Positions 53,700 through 63,900 are shown, counted from the first letter of the stretch. The stretch: DNA of 64,000 bases from Pyxidicoccus parkwaysis (GCF_017301735.1 NZ_CP071090.1:6686001-6750000); one strand, 5' to 3'. Notes: generated from the sequence alone by a model not told the origin. A program made the numbers and translations.

Positions 53700-55526
53700 A
53701 TGAAACGCGTACGACTGCTGCTAAGCCTTCCGTTGATGTGCCTGTGGGCGTGCGGGACGGACACTCCGAGCGTCCCGACGCCGTCTCATCCCGTGGACGA
53801 GTCTCCGCAGACGACGCCACCGGACCCGCCGCCGACGCCCGACCCACAGCCGATTCCGAATCCGGATCCGAATCCTCAGCCACAACCCCAGCCCGAGCCG
53901 CAACCGGAGCCGGAGCCACAGCCCGAACCACAGCCGCAGCCCGAGCCGCAGCCAGAGACGCAGCTGCCCTTCAAGCTGCCGGCCGCGCAGACCTCGGTGC
54001 CGGAGTACGAGCTCCTCATCCCCGAGGAGGCGATGCAGAAGTTCGCGGCGGACCCGTGGACGCCGGAGCAGGACGCCGTCTTCAAGGCGAACGGGACGAC
54101 GTATCAGGTCCAGGTGCGCCTGCGTGGCGCCTCCTCGCGCTTCTTCGACAAGAAGAGCTGGAACGTGAGCTTCGCGGACAAGGTGAAGTTCGAGGGGCGC
54201 ACGTCGCTCAACCTCGTGGCCGAGTACGCGGACGCGACGATGCTGGCGGAGAAGCTCGCCTACGATTTGCTCGAGGCGATGCGGGTGCCGGCGCCGAAGG
54301 CGAAGTTCATCCGGCTGAAGCTGAATGGCTCGGACGAGGGCGTGTTCCTGGACATCGAGCAGGTGAACAAGGCCTTCCTCAAGGCGCATGACTTCACCGA
54401 CACCGACGGAGACATCTACCGGTGCGGCTGGAAGGACTGCGAGTTCAAGACGTGGAAGGTCCCCTACCAGGGCAGCTGGACCAAGAAGACCAACGAGACG
54501 CAGCCCAACGACAAGCTCGTGGCGGTGCTGGACGCCATCAACCACACGCCCGAGCCGCAGCTGGTGACGGCGCTGGAGAAGAGCCTCGAGCTCGAGCACT
54601 ACCTGCGCTCCATGGTGTTGGACGTGCTGATGTCCAACAACTACGTGGAGGACTCGGAGAGCTACTTCATCTACGACAAGGCCGAGGTGAAGTGGTCCTA
54701 CGTGCCGTGGGATTTGAACAACGTGGACGCGCGCTGGTGGTACCCCATCAGCGTGGAGGACATGCGGAGCAGCAGCAACAACATGCGCCACCCGCTGTTC
54801 AACTTCACCCTCACGGACACGTGGGTGGAGAAGATGTACCTGCAGCGCAAGCTGGAACAGCAGTCGTACCCGGGCTACCTGCCGGTGTTCTCCAACCTGG
54901 GCACGCGCGTGGTGATGAACCCCGAGCTGCGCGGGCGGCTGGAGGCGCGGCTGGACAAGGCGATGGACGAGCTGTTCACCGAGAAGGTGATGAACCCGTA
55001 CATCGACTCGCTGCACGCGCTCATCGACCCGTACATGCGGGGCGCCAAATACATCCAATACGACCGCTTCCAGGCGGGGCGCGACTACATGAAGCGCTTC
55101 GTGAAGGAGCGCCGCGCATTCATCCTCTCGGAGCTGACGCGGCTGTCGAAGCAGAAGCCGACGCTGGTGTTCGAGGCGTTCGACCCGCGCGAAGGTTGGG
55201 TGGAGGTGGGCAACCGCACGGCGACGGCGCTGTCGCTGAAGGGGATGGTGCTGACCACCAACCTCCGAGTGAGTCTGGCCGGGGGTGACTATGTGCCCAC
55301 GATTGTGAGCAACCCCACCGGCGCGGTGCTGCCGGACCTGACGGTGGCCCCTGGCGAGCGCGTGCGCCTGAAGGCCTCGGAGCTGGGCATCCAGCTCGGA
55401 GCCAAGGGCGAGCTGGGCCTCTTCGACGGCAAGTCCGTGGTGGGAGTGAAGGACCTGCTCTTCTACGGCGAGCTGCCCTCGGGCAAGGCCTACGTGCGCG
55501 GAACGAAGGGGTGGGAGGTGAAGTAG
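53700..55526 (+). CDS. CotH kinase-family lipoprotein
   Basis: 608 aa from ATG 53700. A lipoprotein signal with LWAC (Cys18) is followed by about 55 residues of PxP repeats (PQPEPQPEPEPQPEPQPQ), a stiff spacer. The CotH domain shows VRLRGASSRFFDKKSWNVSFADKVKFEGRTSLNL, then VLMSNNYVEDSESYFIYDKAEVKWSYVPWDLNNVDARW, the Asp-containing metal-binding motif. Spore-coat CotH phosphorylates Ser in target proteins; here the enzyme would act on the cell surface. A C-terminal beta domain of about 110 residues (lamin-tail-like) follows. Confidence 0.88.
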   Translation: MKRVRLLLSLPLMCLWACGTDTPSVPTPSHPVDESPQTTPPDPPPTPDPQPIPNPDPNPQPQPQPEPQPEPEPQPEPQPQPEPQPETQLPFKLPAAQTSVPEYELLIPEEAMQKFAADPWTPEQDAVFKANGTTYQVQVRLRGASSRFFDKKSWNVSFADKVKFEGRTSLNLVAEYADATMLAEKLAYDLLEAMRVPAPKAKFIRLKLNGSDEGVFLDIEQVNKAFLKAHDFTDTDGDIYRCGWKDCEFKTWKVPYQGSWTKKTNETQPNDKLVAVLDAINHTPEPQLVTALEKSLELEHYLRSMVLDVLMSNNYVEDSESYFIYDKAEVKWSYVPWDLNNVDARWWYPISVEDMRSSSNNMRHPLFNFTLTDTWVEKMYLQRKLEQQSYPGYLPVFSNLGTRVVMNPELRGRLEARLDKAMDELFTEKVMNPYIDSLHALIDPYMRGAKYIQYDRFQAGRDYMKRFVKERRAFILSELTRLSKQKPTLVFEAFDPREGWVEVGNRTATALSLKGMVLTTNLRVSLAGGDYVPTIVSNPTGAVLPDLTVAPGERVRLKASELGIQLGAKGELGLFDGKSVVGVKDLLFYGELPSGKAYVRGTKGWEVK

Positions 55527-55545
55527 GCGGAGTATCCTGCGAGGC

Positions 55546-56100
55546 ATGCTCCGCGTCTCCGCCTCGCACCCCGCCCGCTCCACGCTCGACACCGCGCGGT
55601 TGAGACTCCACCGCGTCAACGTGGAGCACACTGACGGCTTCGCGGCGCTGTACGCGAAGCCGGAGGTGATGCGGCACCTGACGGGCAAGCCTCGGAGCCA
55701 CGAGGAGACGGTGGCCCATGTGGCGAAGATGATGGGCCACTGGGACGCGCATGGCTTCGGGTTGTTCGCCGTCACGCTCCGCGAGGCCCCGGTCATCATG
55801 GGGCGCGCGGGCCTGTGCTACCTGGAGGACACAGGCCTGGTGGAGATTGCCTACCTGTTCGACACGCCGTACTGGGGCCAGGGGTTGGCCACCGAGGTGG
55901 GGCGCGAGCTGATTCGGTGGGGCTTCGAGGAGCTCGGGCTGGAGCGAATCTACGGCGTGGCGAACCTGGAGAACGTCGCGTCACAGGTGGTGCTGCGGAA
56001 GCTGGGGATGGAGCACGAGGGACGCGCGCACCACTACGGCAACGAGGTGGAGCGCTTCCGCCGCTCCGTCGAGCCCTGGCGCGCGGGACGCAACGGATGA
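55546..56100 (+). CDS. GNAT-family N-acetyltransferase (RimJ/RimL type)
   Basis: 184 aa. LDTARLRLHRVNVEHTDGFAALYAKPEVMRHLTG, then GLVEIAYLFDTPYWGQGLATEVGRELIRWGFEELGLERIYGVANLENVASQVVLRKLGMEHEG give the full RimJ/RimL-like acetyl-CoA fold, with the QGLATE pyrophosphate loop. Substrate unknown: protein N-termini, antibiotics or small amines are the usual options. It lies 19 bp after the CotH gene on the same strand. Confidence 0.9.
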   Translation: MLRVSASHPARSTLDTARLRLHRVNVEHTDGFAALYAKPEVMRHLTGKPRSHEETVAHVAKMMGHWDAHGFGLFAVTLREAPVIMGRAGLCYLEDTGLVEIAYLFDTPYWGQGLATEVGRELIRWGFEELGLERIYGVANLENVASQVVLRKLGMEHEGRAHHYGNEVERFRRSVEPWRAGRNG

Positions 56101-56148
56101 TGGACCTCCCGTCTCGCGCTTGGACTCCTGTCCAGGGAGCGCACTGAC

Positions 56149-56523
56149 ATGAAGCTCGGAATCCGGTCCGTGGGAGCCTGGGGCCATCCGAATTTGCGCA
56201 CCTGGGAGCCCGAGGACCCGGAGGTGGTGGCCGAGCTCGTGCTCGTGGACATCGGGCCCAGGGCTCGGGGCAAGGTGGACCAGGGCAACGTCCGCAAAGC
56301 CGACATGTTCACCCTCAAGGTGGCGACGCCGCGCGGGCTGGAAACGCTCGAAGCCAGGGACGGCATCCTCGCGGCCAGGCCGTTGCTGATCATGCGCCGG
56401 TACGACTACGACGACCTCTGGCGCTGGCTCGAGCGCACCGTCGCGTCCTGCGAGGCGGAGACCTGGCCCGAGTGCGTCGAGAAGCTTCAGCGCTACTTCC
56501 ACTGGGAATACGAGGGCATGTAG
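56149..56523 (+). CDS. Imm8-family immunity protein (orphan)
   Basis: 124 aa. LRTWEPEDPEVVAELVLVDIGPRARGKVDQGNVRKADMFTLKVATPRGLETL, LLIMRRYDYDDLWRWLERTVASCEAETWPECVEKLQRYFHWEYEGM is the Imm8 pattern. Such proteins neutralise polymorphic-toxin domains and normally sit next to the toxin gene. No toxin-like gene is adjacent on either side, so this is an orphan immunity gene against toxins of neighbours or a relic of a lost pair. Confidence 0.8.
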   Translation: MKLGIRSVGAWGHPNLRTWEPEDPEVVAELVLVDIGPRARGKVDQGNVRKADMFTLKVATPRGLETLEARDGILAARPLLIMRRYDYDDLWRWLERTVASCEAETWPECVEKLQRYFHWEYEGM

Positions 56524-56625
56524 CGTCGCGCGGCTCGCAAGGCCTCCCGCTTGCAACAGGCGCCCGCGTTTTCAGGCCCATGCGCCTGAGCCGGCAGCGC
56601 ATTATCAGGAGGGAGAGGTCCGCAC

Positions 56626-57039
56626 ATGAGCGAGGCGAAGCAGGACACGGCGGTGGTGCTGTTCGACGGCGTCTGCAATCTCTGCAATGGGGCGGTGAAC
56701 TTCATCATCGACCGGGACCCGTCCTCACACTTCCGCTTCGCGGCGCTCCAGTCCGCACAGGCGACGGCGCTGCTCGCCCCGCTGGGCCGCGTGCCCGAGG
56801 CCGAGCCCCAGAGCTTCATCCTGGTGGAGGACGGACGCGTGTACGAGCGCTCCAGCGCGGCCCTGCGCGTGGCGCGGAAGCTGCCCGGCGCGTGGAAGCT
56901 CTTCTACGCGTTCATCGTCGTGCCCCGCCCCATCCGCGACGTCGTCTATCGATTCATCGCGCGCAATCGCTATCGCTGGTTCGGCAAGGCCGAGGCGTGC
57001 CGCATGCCCACGCCCGAGCTGCGCGCGCGGTTCCTCTAG
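56626..57039 (+). CDS. DCC-family thiol-disulfide oxidoreductase-like protein (DUF393)
   Basis: 137 aa. It opens with VVLFDGVCNLCNGAVNFIIDRDPSSHFRFAALQS, the DxxCxxC motif of the DCC family, and shows the conserved YRFIARNRYRWFGKAEACRMPTPELRARFL end. Proposed as thioredoxin-like redox proteins; the partner is unknown. An AGGAGGG ribosome site is just upstream. Converges with the next gene. Confidence 0.88.
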   Translation: MSEAKQDTAVVLFDGVCNLCNGAVNFIIDRDPSSHFRFAALQSAQATALLAPLGRVPEAEPQSFILVEDGRVYERSSAALRVARKLPGAWKLFYAFIVVPRPIRDVVYRFIARNRYRWFGKAEACRMPTPELRARFL

Positions 57040-57040
57040 G

Positions 57041-57406
57041 CTATTCGCTGAGCTGCGAGAGCAAGTCCCAGGCCTTCGCACAACCCTCGGGGTTCGCGGG
57101 CTCCCACGTTGACGCCTCCCGAATCCAGCACCACCTGGGCTTCTTCCTCTGCCAGTCGTCACCTCGAACGTCGTACCGGCCGTCACCGTCGATATCGAGC
57201 TCCATCCTCACGAGGGTGTCCGTGCCCCAGTGGAATTCGCGGTAGCGCTTCCCGGAGCTCCAGACGCCTTCAGAAACACGGACGAAAAGCCAGACACCGT
57301 CTGGCATCCGGATGAAGCGTGCCGGTCCCGCCACGGCGAGAGCCACCACCACGGCCACGAGGGTGACGCCAAGGATGCCCACGAGCCTGAGGTTCCACGT
57401 CTTCAC
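57041..57406 (-). CDS. Small membrane-anchored protein of unknown function
   Basis: 121 aa from GTG 57406, which has GGGAGGG 4 bp upstream. One N-terminal membrane helix (LVGILGVTLVAVVVALAVAG) is followed by a periplasmic domain with MELDIDGDGRYDVRGDDW, a Ca-binding-like DxDxDGxxD loop. Two Cys residues (RWCWI, EGCAK) may form a disulfide. It follows pbpC by 37 bp on the same strand and may be in that operon. Confidence 0.65.
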   Translation of the reverse strand: MKTWNLRLVGILGVTLVAVVVALAVAGPARFIRMPDGVWLFVRVSEGVWSSGKRYREFHWGTDTLVRMELDIDGDGRYDVRGDDWQRKKPRWCWIREASTWEPANPEGCAKAWDLLSQLSE

Positions 57407-57443
57407 GCGCCCTCCCGCGCTACAGCCCGCCTGGACGACAGGC

Positions 57444-59816
57444 TCACTGCCGCTCGCGAACCACCAGCGTGCGCTTCGCGGTGAGGCCCCGGTCATCCGT
57501 GACGAGGATTTCGTGCGCGCCCACCGAGGGCGTCCACCACACGCGCTCGTCCGCGCGCGCCGTGCCCAATAGCGCCCCGTCCACGAACCACGTCAGCGCG
57601 CGCTCGTGTGAGGCCTCCGCTTCCAGCGGCATCTCCTGCTCCTCCGCCGGCACGCCGGGAATCAACATCGCCACCTGACCGTCCGACGGGGACACAATCG
57701 TCGGCGCCGCGCGCGCGCCCCCGGGCTCGCAGCCGGGCGCGGCCGAGGGCGGCTCGGGCAGGCGACGGTGCTGCTCCTCCAGCCAGCGCCGAATCGTCGC
57801 GGGCCACGTGAGGAACACGCGCTCCTCCGTCTTCCGCCCCGCTCTGCACGTGGGCCCCACCGCGAGACCCGTGGCCACGTCCACCTCGACCTTCTGGTGG
57901 TACGGACACTTCGCCGTGGGCACCGCCGAGCGCCGCGCCAACACCGTCTTGCGCTGCGTGCACGCATCCGTCGGCAGGTGCCCCGAATACGCGCAGACCT
58001 CCACGGGCATCAAATCGTCGGGCGGCGCCACCTCCTCGTCCGGCACCGCCTTCCCGCGCGGGCCCACGCCCTCCAGGATGTCGAACAACAGCGGCCCCGC
58101 CGCATCCGCGCCCACCAGGTGCACGCTGGGCGAGTGGTCGAAGTTCCCCAGCCACACCACCGCCGTGTGCCTCGGCCCCGAGCCCGCCGCCCACGCGTCG
58201 CGGTGCCCGAAGCTCGTCCCCGTCTTCCAGTGCACCTGGGGCGGCAAGCCTGTCAGCCGCCGCCGCTCGGGAAAGTCCGGCCTGTCTCGCAGCGACAGCG
58301 CTTTGCGCGTCAGCCATGCCGCGCCCGGTGACACCACCTCCACCGGCTCGCCCGTGGCGCGTTCGTCCTGCAGGAGCCGCAGCGTCGGAGCGCGCCCATC
58401 CCCCGCCAGCGCGACGTACACGCCCGCGAGCTCCAGCGGCGTCAACTCGATGCCGCCCACCGCCGCCGACAGGCCGTAGTGCCCCGGCTCCGTCTCCAGG
58501 CTGTTGACGCCCGCCGAGCGCAGCGCGCCGAGGAAGCGCTCCACGCCCACGCGCTCCAGCAGCCGCACGAAGGGCATGTTGAGCGACTGTGACAGCGCGT
58601 ACTCCAGCCGCACGAGCCCCTGGAAGCGGCCGTCGAAGTTGCGCGGCGCATAGCCTCCGTACGTCGTGGGCACGTCCGCCACGAGCTGCTCCGGGCCAAC
58701 GAGGCCCATGTCGATGCCCATGGCATACAGCAGCGGCTTGAGCGCCGAGCCCGGTGAGCGCGGCGTGGCGAAGCCGGCAATCTGCCCGCCGTGCTCCAAG
58801 TCAAAGAAGTCGAAGTTGCCCACCAGCGCGAGCACCTCCGCGTGCTCACGCTCCACCACCACCGCCGTGCCGTTGTGGATGCCGTGCGAGGCCAGCCCGC
58901 CCGCCGCATCCCGCATCAGCCGCTCCACCATTCGCTGCGCTCCCGCGTCCAGCGTGGTGCGCAGCCGCGCCAACTCCGGATGCTGCGTGCGCAGCCACAC
59001 CGCCACGTGCGGCGCCTCTCGCGGGAACGGCGTGAGGCTCTCGGGAACGGACGTGGCGCGGACCTCGGCCATCACCGTGTCCGGGGACACCGTGGCGCCC
59101 TCCGGCCCTCGGGGAAGTGCGTCGTTCTCCAGCAGTCGCAGGGCCACGCCATCCCTCGCGGCCTTCAGTCGCGCCGCGTTCTCCGGTGCGGGGAAGCGAC
59201 GATTCGGGTTCTGCGGTACGGCGAGCAGCGTGGAGATTTCCGCCGGGCTCAAGTGCGCGGCCGTGTGGCCGAAGTACGCGAGCGACGCGGCCTCCACGCC
59301 CTCCACGTTGCGCCCGTAGGGGACGAACTGGAGGTACGCGGCGAGCACCTCCTGCTTCGTCAGGCGCAGCTCCAATTGCATCGCTCGGAAGGACTCGATG
59401 AGCTTCGACGTAAAGGTGCGCGGCCGGGGCTCGAGCACACGCACCAACTGCATGGTAAGCGTGGACGCGCCCGACACGCGGCGCCCCCGAGTCACGTTGC
59501 GCGCGGCGGCCCGCAGAACGGCGAGCGGGTCCACGCCCGGGTGGACGAAGAAGCGCTTGTCCTCCAGCGCCAGCAGCGCGCGCAGGTACGCCGGGTCCAC
59601 GCGCTCCGCCGTCGTGGGGATGCGCCAGCGCTCATCCGGCGCCAGGAAGACGTGCGCCGGTGTGCCGTCGCGGTACTCCATCACCACCGACGCCGGGGCC
59701 GAGAGCCGCGACGGCAGCGGCACCCACCACGCGGCCCACACGCCCACGCCGCCGAGGACGAGCAACACCCCGGCGGCGAGCACGAGTTTCCTGACGATAC
59801 GGCGGATACGACTCAT
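57444..59816 (-). CDS. pbpC: Penicillin-binding protein 1C
   Basis: 790 aa. An N-terminal helix is followed by the glycosyltransferase motifs LALEDKRFFVHPGVDPLAVLRA, GASTLTMQLVR and RLTKQEVLAAYLQFVPYGRN. The transpeptidase has SALK (SxxK), SLN and KTG (VHWKTGTSFGHRDAWAAG). The PBP1C-specific C-terminal domain is present. It polymerises and may cross-link peptidoglycan. The gene normally follows an alpha-2-macroglobulin gene directly; here an IS element lies between, and the pbpC ATG stands 12 bp beyond the transposase stop. Confidence 0.95.
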   Translation of the reverse strand: MSRIRRIVRKLVLAAGVLLVLGGVGVWAAWWVPLPSRLSAPASVVMEYRDGTPAHVFLAPDERWRIPTTAERVDPAYLRALLALEDKRFFVHPGVDPLAVLRAAARNVTRGRRVSGASTLTMQLVRVLEPRPRTFTSKLIESFRAMQLELRLTKQEVLAAYLQFVPYGRNVEGVEAASLAYFGHTAAHLSPAEISTLLAVPQNPNRRFPAPENAARLKAARDGVALRLLENDALPRGPEGATVSPDTVMAEVRATSVPESLTPFPREAPHVAVWLRTQHPELARLRTTLDAGAQRMVERLMRDAAGGLASHGIHNGTAVVVEREHAEVLALVGNFDFFDLEHGGQIAGFATPRSPGSALKPLLYAMGIDMGLVGPEQLVADVPTTYGGYAPRNFDGRFQGLVRLEYALSQSLNMPFVRLLERVGVERFLGALRSAGVNSLETEPGHYGLSAAVGGIELTPLELAGVYVALAGDGRAPTLRLLQDERATGEPVEVVSPGAAWLTRKALSLRDRPDFPERRRLTGLPPQVHWKTGTSFGHRDAWAAGSGPRHTAVVWLGNFDHSPSVHLVGADAAGPLLFDILEGVGPRGKAVPDEEVAPPDDLMPVEVCAYSGHLPTDACTQRKTVLARRSAVPTAKCPYHQKVEVDVATGLAVGPTCRAGRKTEERVFLTWPATIRRWLEEQHRRLPEPPSAAPGCEPGGARAAPTIVSPSDGQVAMLIPGVPAEEQEMPLEAEASHERALTWFVDGALLGTARADERVWWTPSVGAHEILVTDDRGLTAKRTLVVRERQ

Positions 59817-59828
59817 GGAAGCACGGGC

Positions 59829-60433
59829 CTAAGTAGGTAGCCAAAAGTTCTCTAACAAATCCCGCAACCAGAAGCCCTCCGCGAGGATACCCGCCTTGCG
59901 GAGGGCCTGCGTTGGCGTGAGCGCCAGCAGCCACAGGACGGCGGCATCGACATGGTCATCGACGGTGGCGTACTGGCGATTGGCCGAGATGTGCAGCTTC
60001 AGCTCCCGCCAGATGTGGTCCATGGCGTTGAGCTCGGGGCGCTGCTTGGGCAGCCAGAGCAGGTGAATGGCCAGCTGGGCTGCGAGTGCCTGCGAGCGCT
60101 GGGCGGTATGGCAACTGGCCTGGTCCAACAGCAGCAGCACCGCTCGGCCCGGGTAGGCCAGGCGAAGCAGGCGCAGGAAGGCCATGAAATCCTCCTGCCG
60201 CCCGCGCTGGCTGGTGGCGACCACGCGGTGGCCGGTGCGTGGATTGATGGCTCCCCACACCGCGCGCTTGGCGTTCTCCCCGGTGATGAGGACCTGGGCT
60301 GGCTCGCCGACCGGGGCCCACGCCGCGCGCAGCGGCGGAAACCACCTGAGCACGGTGCTGTCCATGATGAGCAGGACCGCACGAGGCGACTGCGCCTTGA
60401 ACTTCTTCAGACGGCGGACAAGGCCCCTTTTTT
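59829..60433 (-). CDS. IS630-family transposase, DDE catalytic part (orfB)
   Basis: About 200 aa, with RAVLLIMDSTVLRWFPPL (first Asp), GRAVLLLLDQASCHTAQ (second Asp) and NAMDHIWRELKLHIS (Glu), the DDE catalytic triad of IS630/Tc1 transposases. It has no start of its own in this part and is read by a -1 shift from orfA on the A6 run at 60428-60433. Its stop TAG (59829-59831) is completed by the target TA and flanking G. Confidence 0.88.
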
Positions 60434-60925
60434 CTGCGCCAGGTGCGGCGCACGCGTCACGTACACGTACCGGGGCCGCTTCCAGCGCAGGCCGGCCTCG
60501 TGCAGCCGGCGGCGCAACGTGCGCGGCGACACGTCGATGCCTTGCTGGCGAAGGTGCGTGCACAGCAGCGGCACCGTCCAGCCGTGGGTCGCCCAGCCCG
60601 CCTCTTGCGGACTCTGCTGGACCACGCGGCGCAGGAGCGTGTCGGTCAGACGCGAGGCGCCGCGAGGCCGCCCTGTCCGCGGACGGTCCAGGAGCACCTC
60701 GGACTGGTGCGACTCCAAGTAGCGTCCCAGCCAGCGATAGACGATGGGCCGGCTCAGGGCGCACAGACGCGCCACGTCTGCCACGGACTGGCCCTCGGCT
60801 ACGAGTTTCACAGCCAGCAACCGCCGGAGGTGGCGGGCATCGCGAGCCTCTCGCAGTGCCCGCTCCAGTCGGTGCCTGTCGTCGGCTGTCAGCCCAAGCT
60901 CGGCAGGGCTCCTCACGCGTCGCAT
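60407..60925 (-). CDS. IS630-family transposase, DNA-binding part (orfA)
   Basis: 172 aa from ATG 60925. HTH region: RRLLAVKLVAEGQSVADVARLCALSRPIVYRWLGRYLESH, then the IS630-type LRQQGIDVSPRTLRRRLHEAGLRWKRPRYVYVTRAPHLAQKKG. It ends soon after the AAAAAAGGGG run, where ribosomes can slip -1 into orfB to make the full transposase. Confidence 0.88.
   Translation of the reverse strand: MRRVRSPAELGLTADDRHRLERALREARDARHLRRLLAVKLVAEGQSVADVARLCALSRPIVYRWLGRYLESHQSEVLLDRPRTGRPRGASRLTDTLLRRVVQQSPQEAGWATHGWTVPLLCTHLRQQGIDVSPRTLRRRLHEAGLRWKRPRYVYVTRAPHLAQKKGALSAV
60428..60433 (-). other. Slippery A6 run for -1 frameshift in the transposase
   Basis: On the minus strand CAG AAA AAA GGG GCC is the orfA frame; GAA AAA AGG GGC continues the orfB frame. 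The run lies exactly where the two homologous parts join, as in other IS630 elements with programmed frameshifting. Confidence 0.75.
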
Positions 60926-60980
60926 GAGGCATATGCTGCGCACCCAGGCCGAATTTGTCTCCGAACTTTTGGCTACATAC

Positions 60981-63900
60981 TTAGAGCAGGTTGTCCTTCC
61001 ACGGGCCGGACACCTGCACCGTGCCCGCGGACTCGCGCGCCCAGAGGCGCGGGTCATACATCGCCTCGACCTCCGCCGACGGCAGCGTGAAGGAGCCCGC
61101 CGTCACCGCGCGCACCGCGTACACCACCTTCTTCGACTCACCCGCCGCGAGGCTGCCGAACACCTCCATGCGGTCATCGCGGATGTTCACGTAGTCCGCC
61201 GCCCACAGTGAGTCAGCGTCAATCCACGCCGCGCTGCCACCACGGCCCAGCCGCGCGTTCTCGATTTCCCAGCCCGCCGGCAGCCGGTCCACGAGGGCGA
61301 TGTTCTGCACGCGCTCGGCGGTGGTGTTGCGCACCGTCAGCTCCACGTACACGAGGTCCGCCAGCGTCACCGGCGACGCGCGCACGTTCAGCTCCGTGCC
61401 GTCCAGCGCGCGCCACGTGCGGCTCAGCGCGAGCCCCTGCCCGCCCGTCTTCACCTGCCCGTCCGTGCGCACGCCCTCGCTGCTGAGCACGAGGTACAGC
61501 TTCCCCGCCTCTTTCGCCTTCACGTCGAGCTGAAGCCCCTGCCGCTCACTCGCGCGAGCCAGGGCCCACGTGCGGTCCGACGCGCGCGTGTCCTTGCCTT
61601 GCGCCGCCGCCACCACCTTGCCGTCCGCCGTGAGCACCGGCGGCGTGAAGCTGGAGGCCGTCCCCTGCAGGCGCTTGCCGAGGCCGGTGATGCCCCACAC
61701 CAACTCCTGTGTCGTGTACCAGTTGCTCGAGTGGGACTGGAGCGCCTCGGCCACCATCTGCGCCAGGGGCTCGCCCGCGGCGTCGTTGCCGAAGAGGTCC
61801 TGGAAGGTGCTCAGCATGAAGCCGCGCCGACGCCGGTCCGAATAGAACGACCAGTCGTTCTTCCGCTCGTCGGTGATGGGCGACAGGTCCGGGTTGCGCA
61901 ACTCCTTCTCGTAGCGACGGTCTCCCGCGAGCCACAGCCCGGCCTTGAGCATGTAGTCCTCCTCGCGGTCTTCACCCGACAGCGGGGCCTTCTTCGCGCG
62001 CTCGGCCAGCACCTCCACCATCTTCTGCATGCGCGCCTTGCGCCCCTTGCCGCCCAGCGAGAGTACGTAGTGCATGTACGCCTCGGAGCTCTCGCTGTAC
62101 GTGCCGTGCTGCCGGTTCGCGCGTCCCTCCTGGTTGTTCAGCGCGTTGCCCATCCACGTGAGGGCGTCGTCCAGCCGGTCCTGCGGCACGGGGTACTTCA
62201 GCTTCTGCGCGTCCAGCAGCAGGTGCGCGGCGTAGGCCGTGCCCCACTCCACCGGCTCTGTCTGTCCCGGCCAGTACGCGAAGCCGCCCGACGGCGTCTG
62301 CATGGAGAGCACGCGGTTGATGCCCGCCAGCACCATGTCGCTCACGGACTGGCCCTGCGTCAGCGTCGGGTCCACGCTGTCCACCAGCTCCGACACGTAC
62401 AGCAGCGGCCGCGTGGTGGACGTCGTCTGCTCGATGCACCCGTAGGGGTAGTGCACCAGGTACGAGAGGTGCTGGAGCGACTGCGCATACGGATTGGTCG
62501 TCACCCACAGCGTGGACTTCTCCGTCGTGGGCACCCAACCCTGGAGGTACTTCGAGACGTCCGTCACTCCCTGCGCCAATTCAATCCGCTGCACGCGCCG
62601 CTCACGAGGACCGGCGGGCGACAGCGGCACGTCCAGCGACTCGCGCGAGGTGTAGCCGCCGCCCTCCACCGTCACCGTCATCCGCGCCGCGCCCACCGCC
62701 TGCACCGCCTTCGCCTGGAAGACGAAGGTGGACGACTTGCCGTCCTCCAGACGAGCACGGCCCTCACTCTTGCCGAGCAACTGGAGCGGCGAGGTCGCCG
62801 TCGTCGCGACGAGGCCCGGGACCGGGAGGGACTCGGTGACGAGCGTCACCTTCACGTCCTGCGCCTTGCCGGACAGGTTGGTGACGAAGACGGGCACCTG
62901 GATTTCGTCGTTCTGCGTGAGGAAGCGCGGCAGCGTGGTCTGGAGGACCAGCGGGTCTCTCACGAGCACCTGCGCGCTCGCGCGGCCGATGCGCTTCGCC
63001 CCCGCCGTCACCGCCATCACCCGCACCGCGCCCCGGTACTGCGGCAGCTTGAAGGGCACGCGCAGCTTGCCGTTGGCCGGCACCGACACCACGCCGCTCC
63101 ACAGCGCCACCGGCTTCACGGGCTGCACTCGGCCGGAGGCATCACCCTCGCCGTCACCACCCGTGGAGCGCGAGTTGCCGCCGGGCGGCACCAGCAGCGT
63201 CCAGCCGATGGTCTCATACGTGTCCACGCCGAGCGCGCGCTTGGTGAAAATCTGCTTCAGCGGGTCCGGGCTCTGGAAGCGCGTGAGGGAGAGGATGCCC
63301 TCGTCCACCACCGCCACCGTGGCGAAGGTCGGCCCCTCCACCGCGCCCAGGTCCAATTCCACGTTCAGCGTGTCGTTGGAGCGGACCTCCTTGGGCACGT
63401 TCATCGTCACGTTCTGCGTGAAGTCCACCGGCTCCAGCGGCACGCTGGCCACGCCGAAGGCGCGGTCCGGCATGAAGGCCTCGCGGGACTCCAGGTGCGG
63501 GTCCTTCACCAGGAAGGCGCTCACGTAGACGTTGGGCGCGAAGGCCGTGGGCTTGAAGCTCCACGTCACTTCACCGGGCTCCACCGCCTTCCACTCGGTG
63601 GCGAGCACGCGGTCCGTCTCCGCGGTGAAGAGCACCCGGCCCTTGTACGGGGCCTTCAGCTTCACCTGGATGGGCTGCCCCACGCGCGCCGTCGCGGGCA
63701 GCAGCACGTCCAGCGACGTGGGCTTGAGCGGACGCGGCGTCTGGTCCACGCGCGAGCCCTCGCCCCACCAGTAGTAGCGGCCCTCGCCCTCCAGCTCGAG
63801 GTCCGTCTGCGTGGCGCCGGAGCGCACGCGCACGAGGTAGCCCGCGGCGTCCTCGCCCGGCGTCACCTGCAGGGTGAAGCGGCCATTCTGCACCTGCGCG

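Larger units (their letters stand above)
59832..60981 (-). mobile_element. IS630-family insertion sequence, intact, 1150 bp
   Basis: The ends AGTAGGTAGCCAAAAGTTC (59832-59850) and, inverted, AGTATGTAGCCAAAAGTTC (60981-60963) match in 18 of 19 bases. It is flanked by TA at 59830-59831 and 60982-60983, the TA target duplication of this family. It carries two frames joined by a slippery A6. It sits between the alpha-2-macroglobulin gene and pbpC. Confidence 0.92.

Noticed and set aside
61036..61057. Upstream start for the transposase orfA reaching beyond the IS end
   Set aside because: That start lies outside the right terminal repeat, in the A2M gene; ATG 60925 inside the element is the plausible start.
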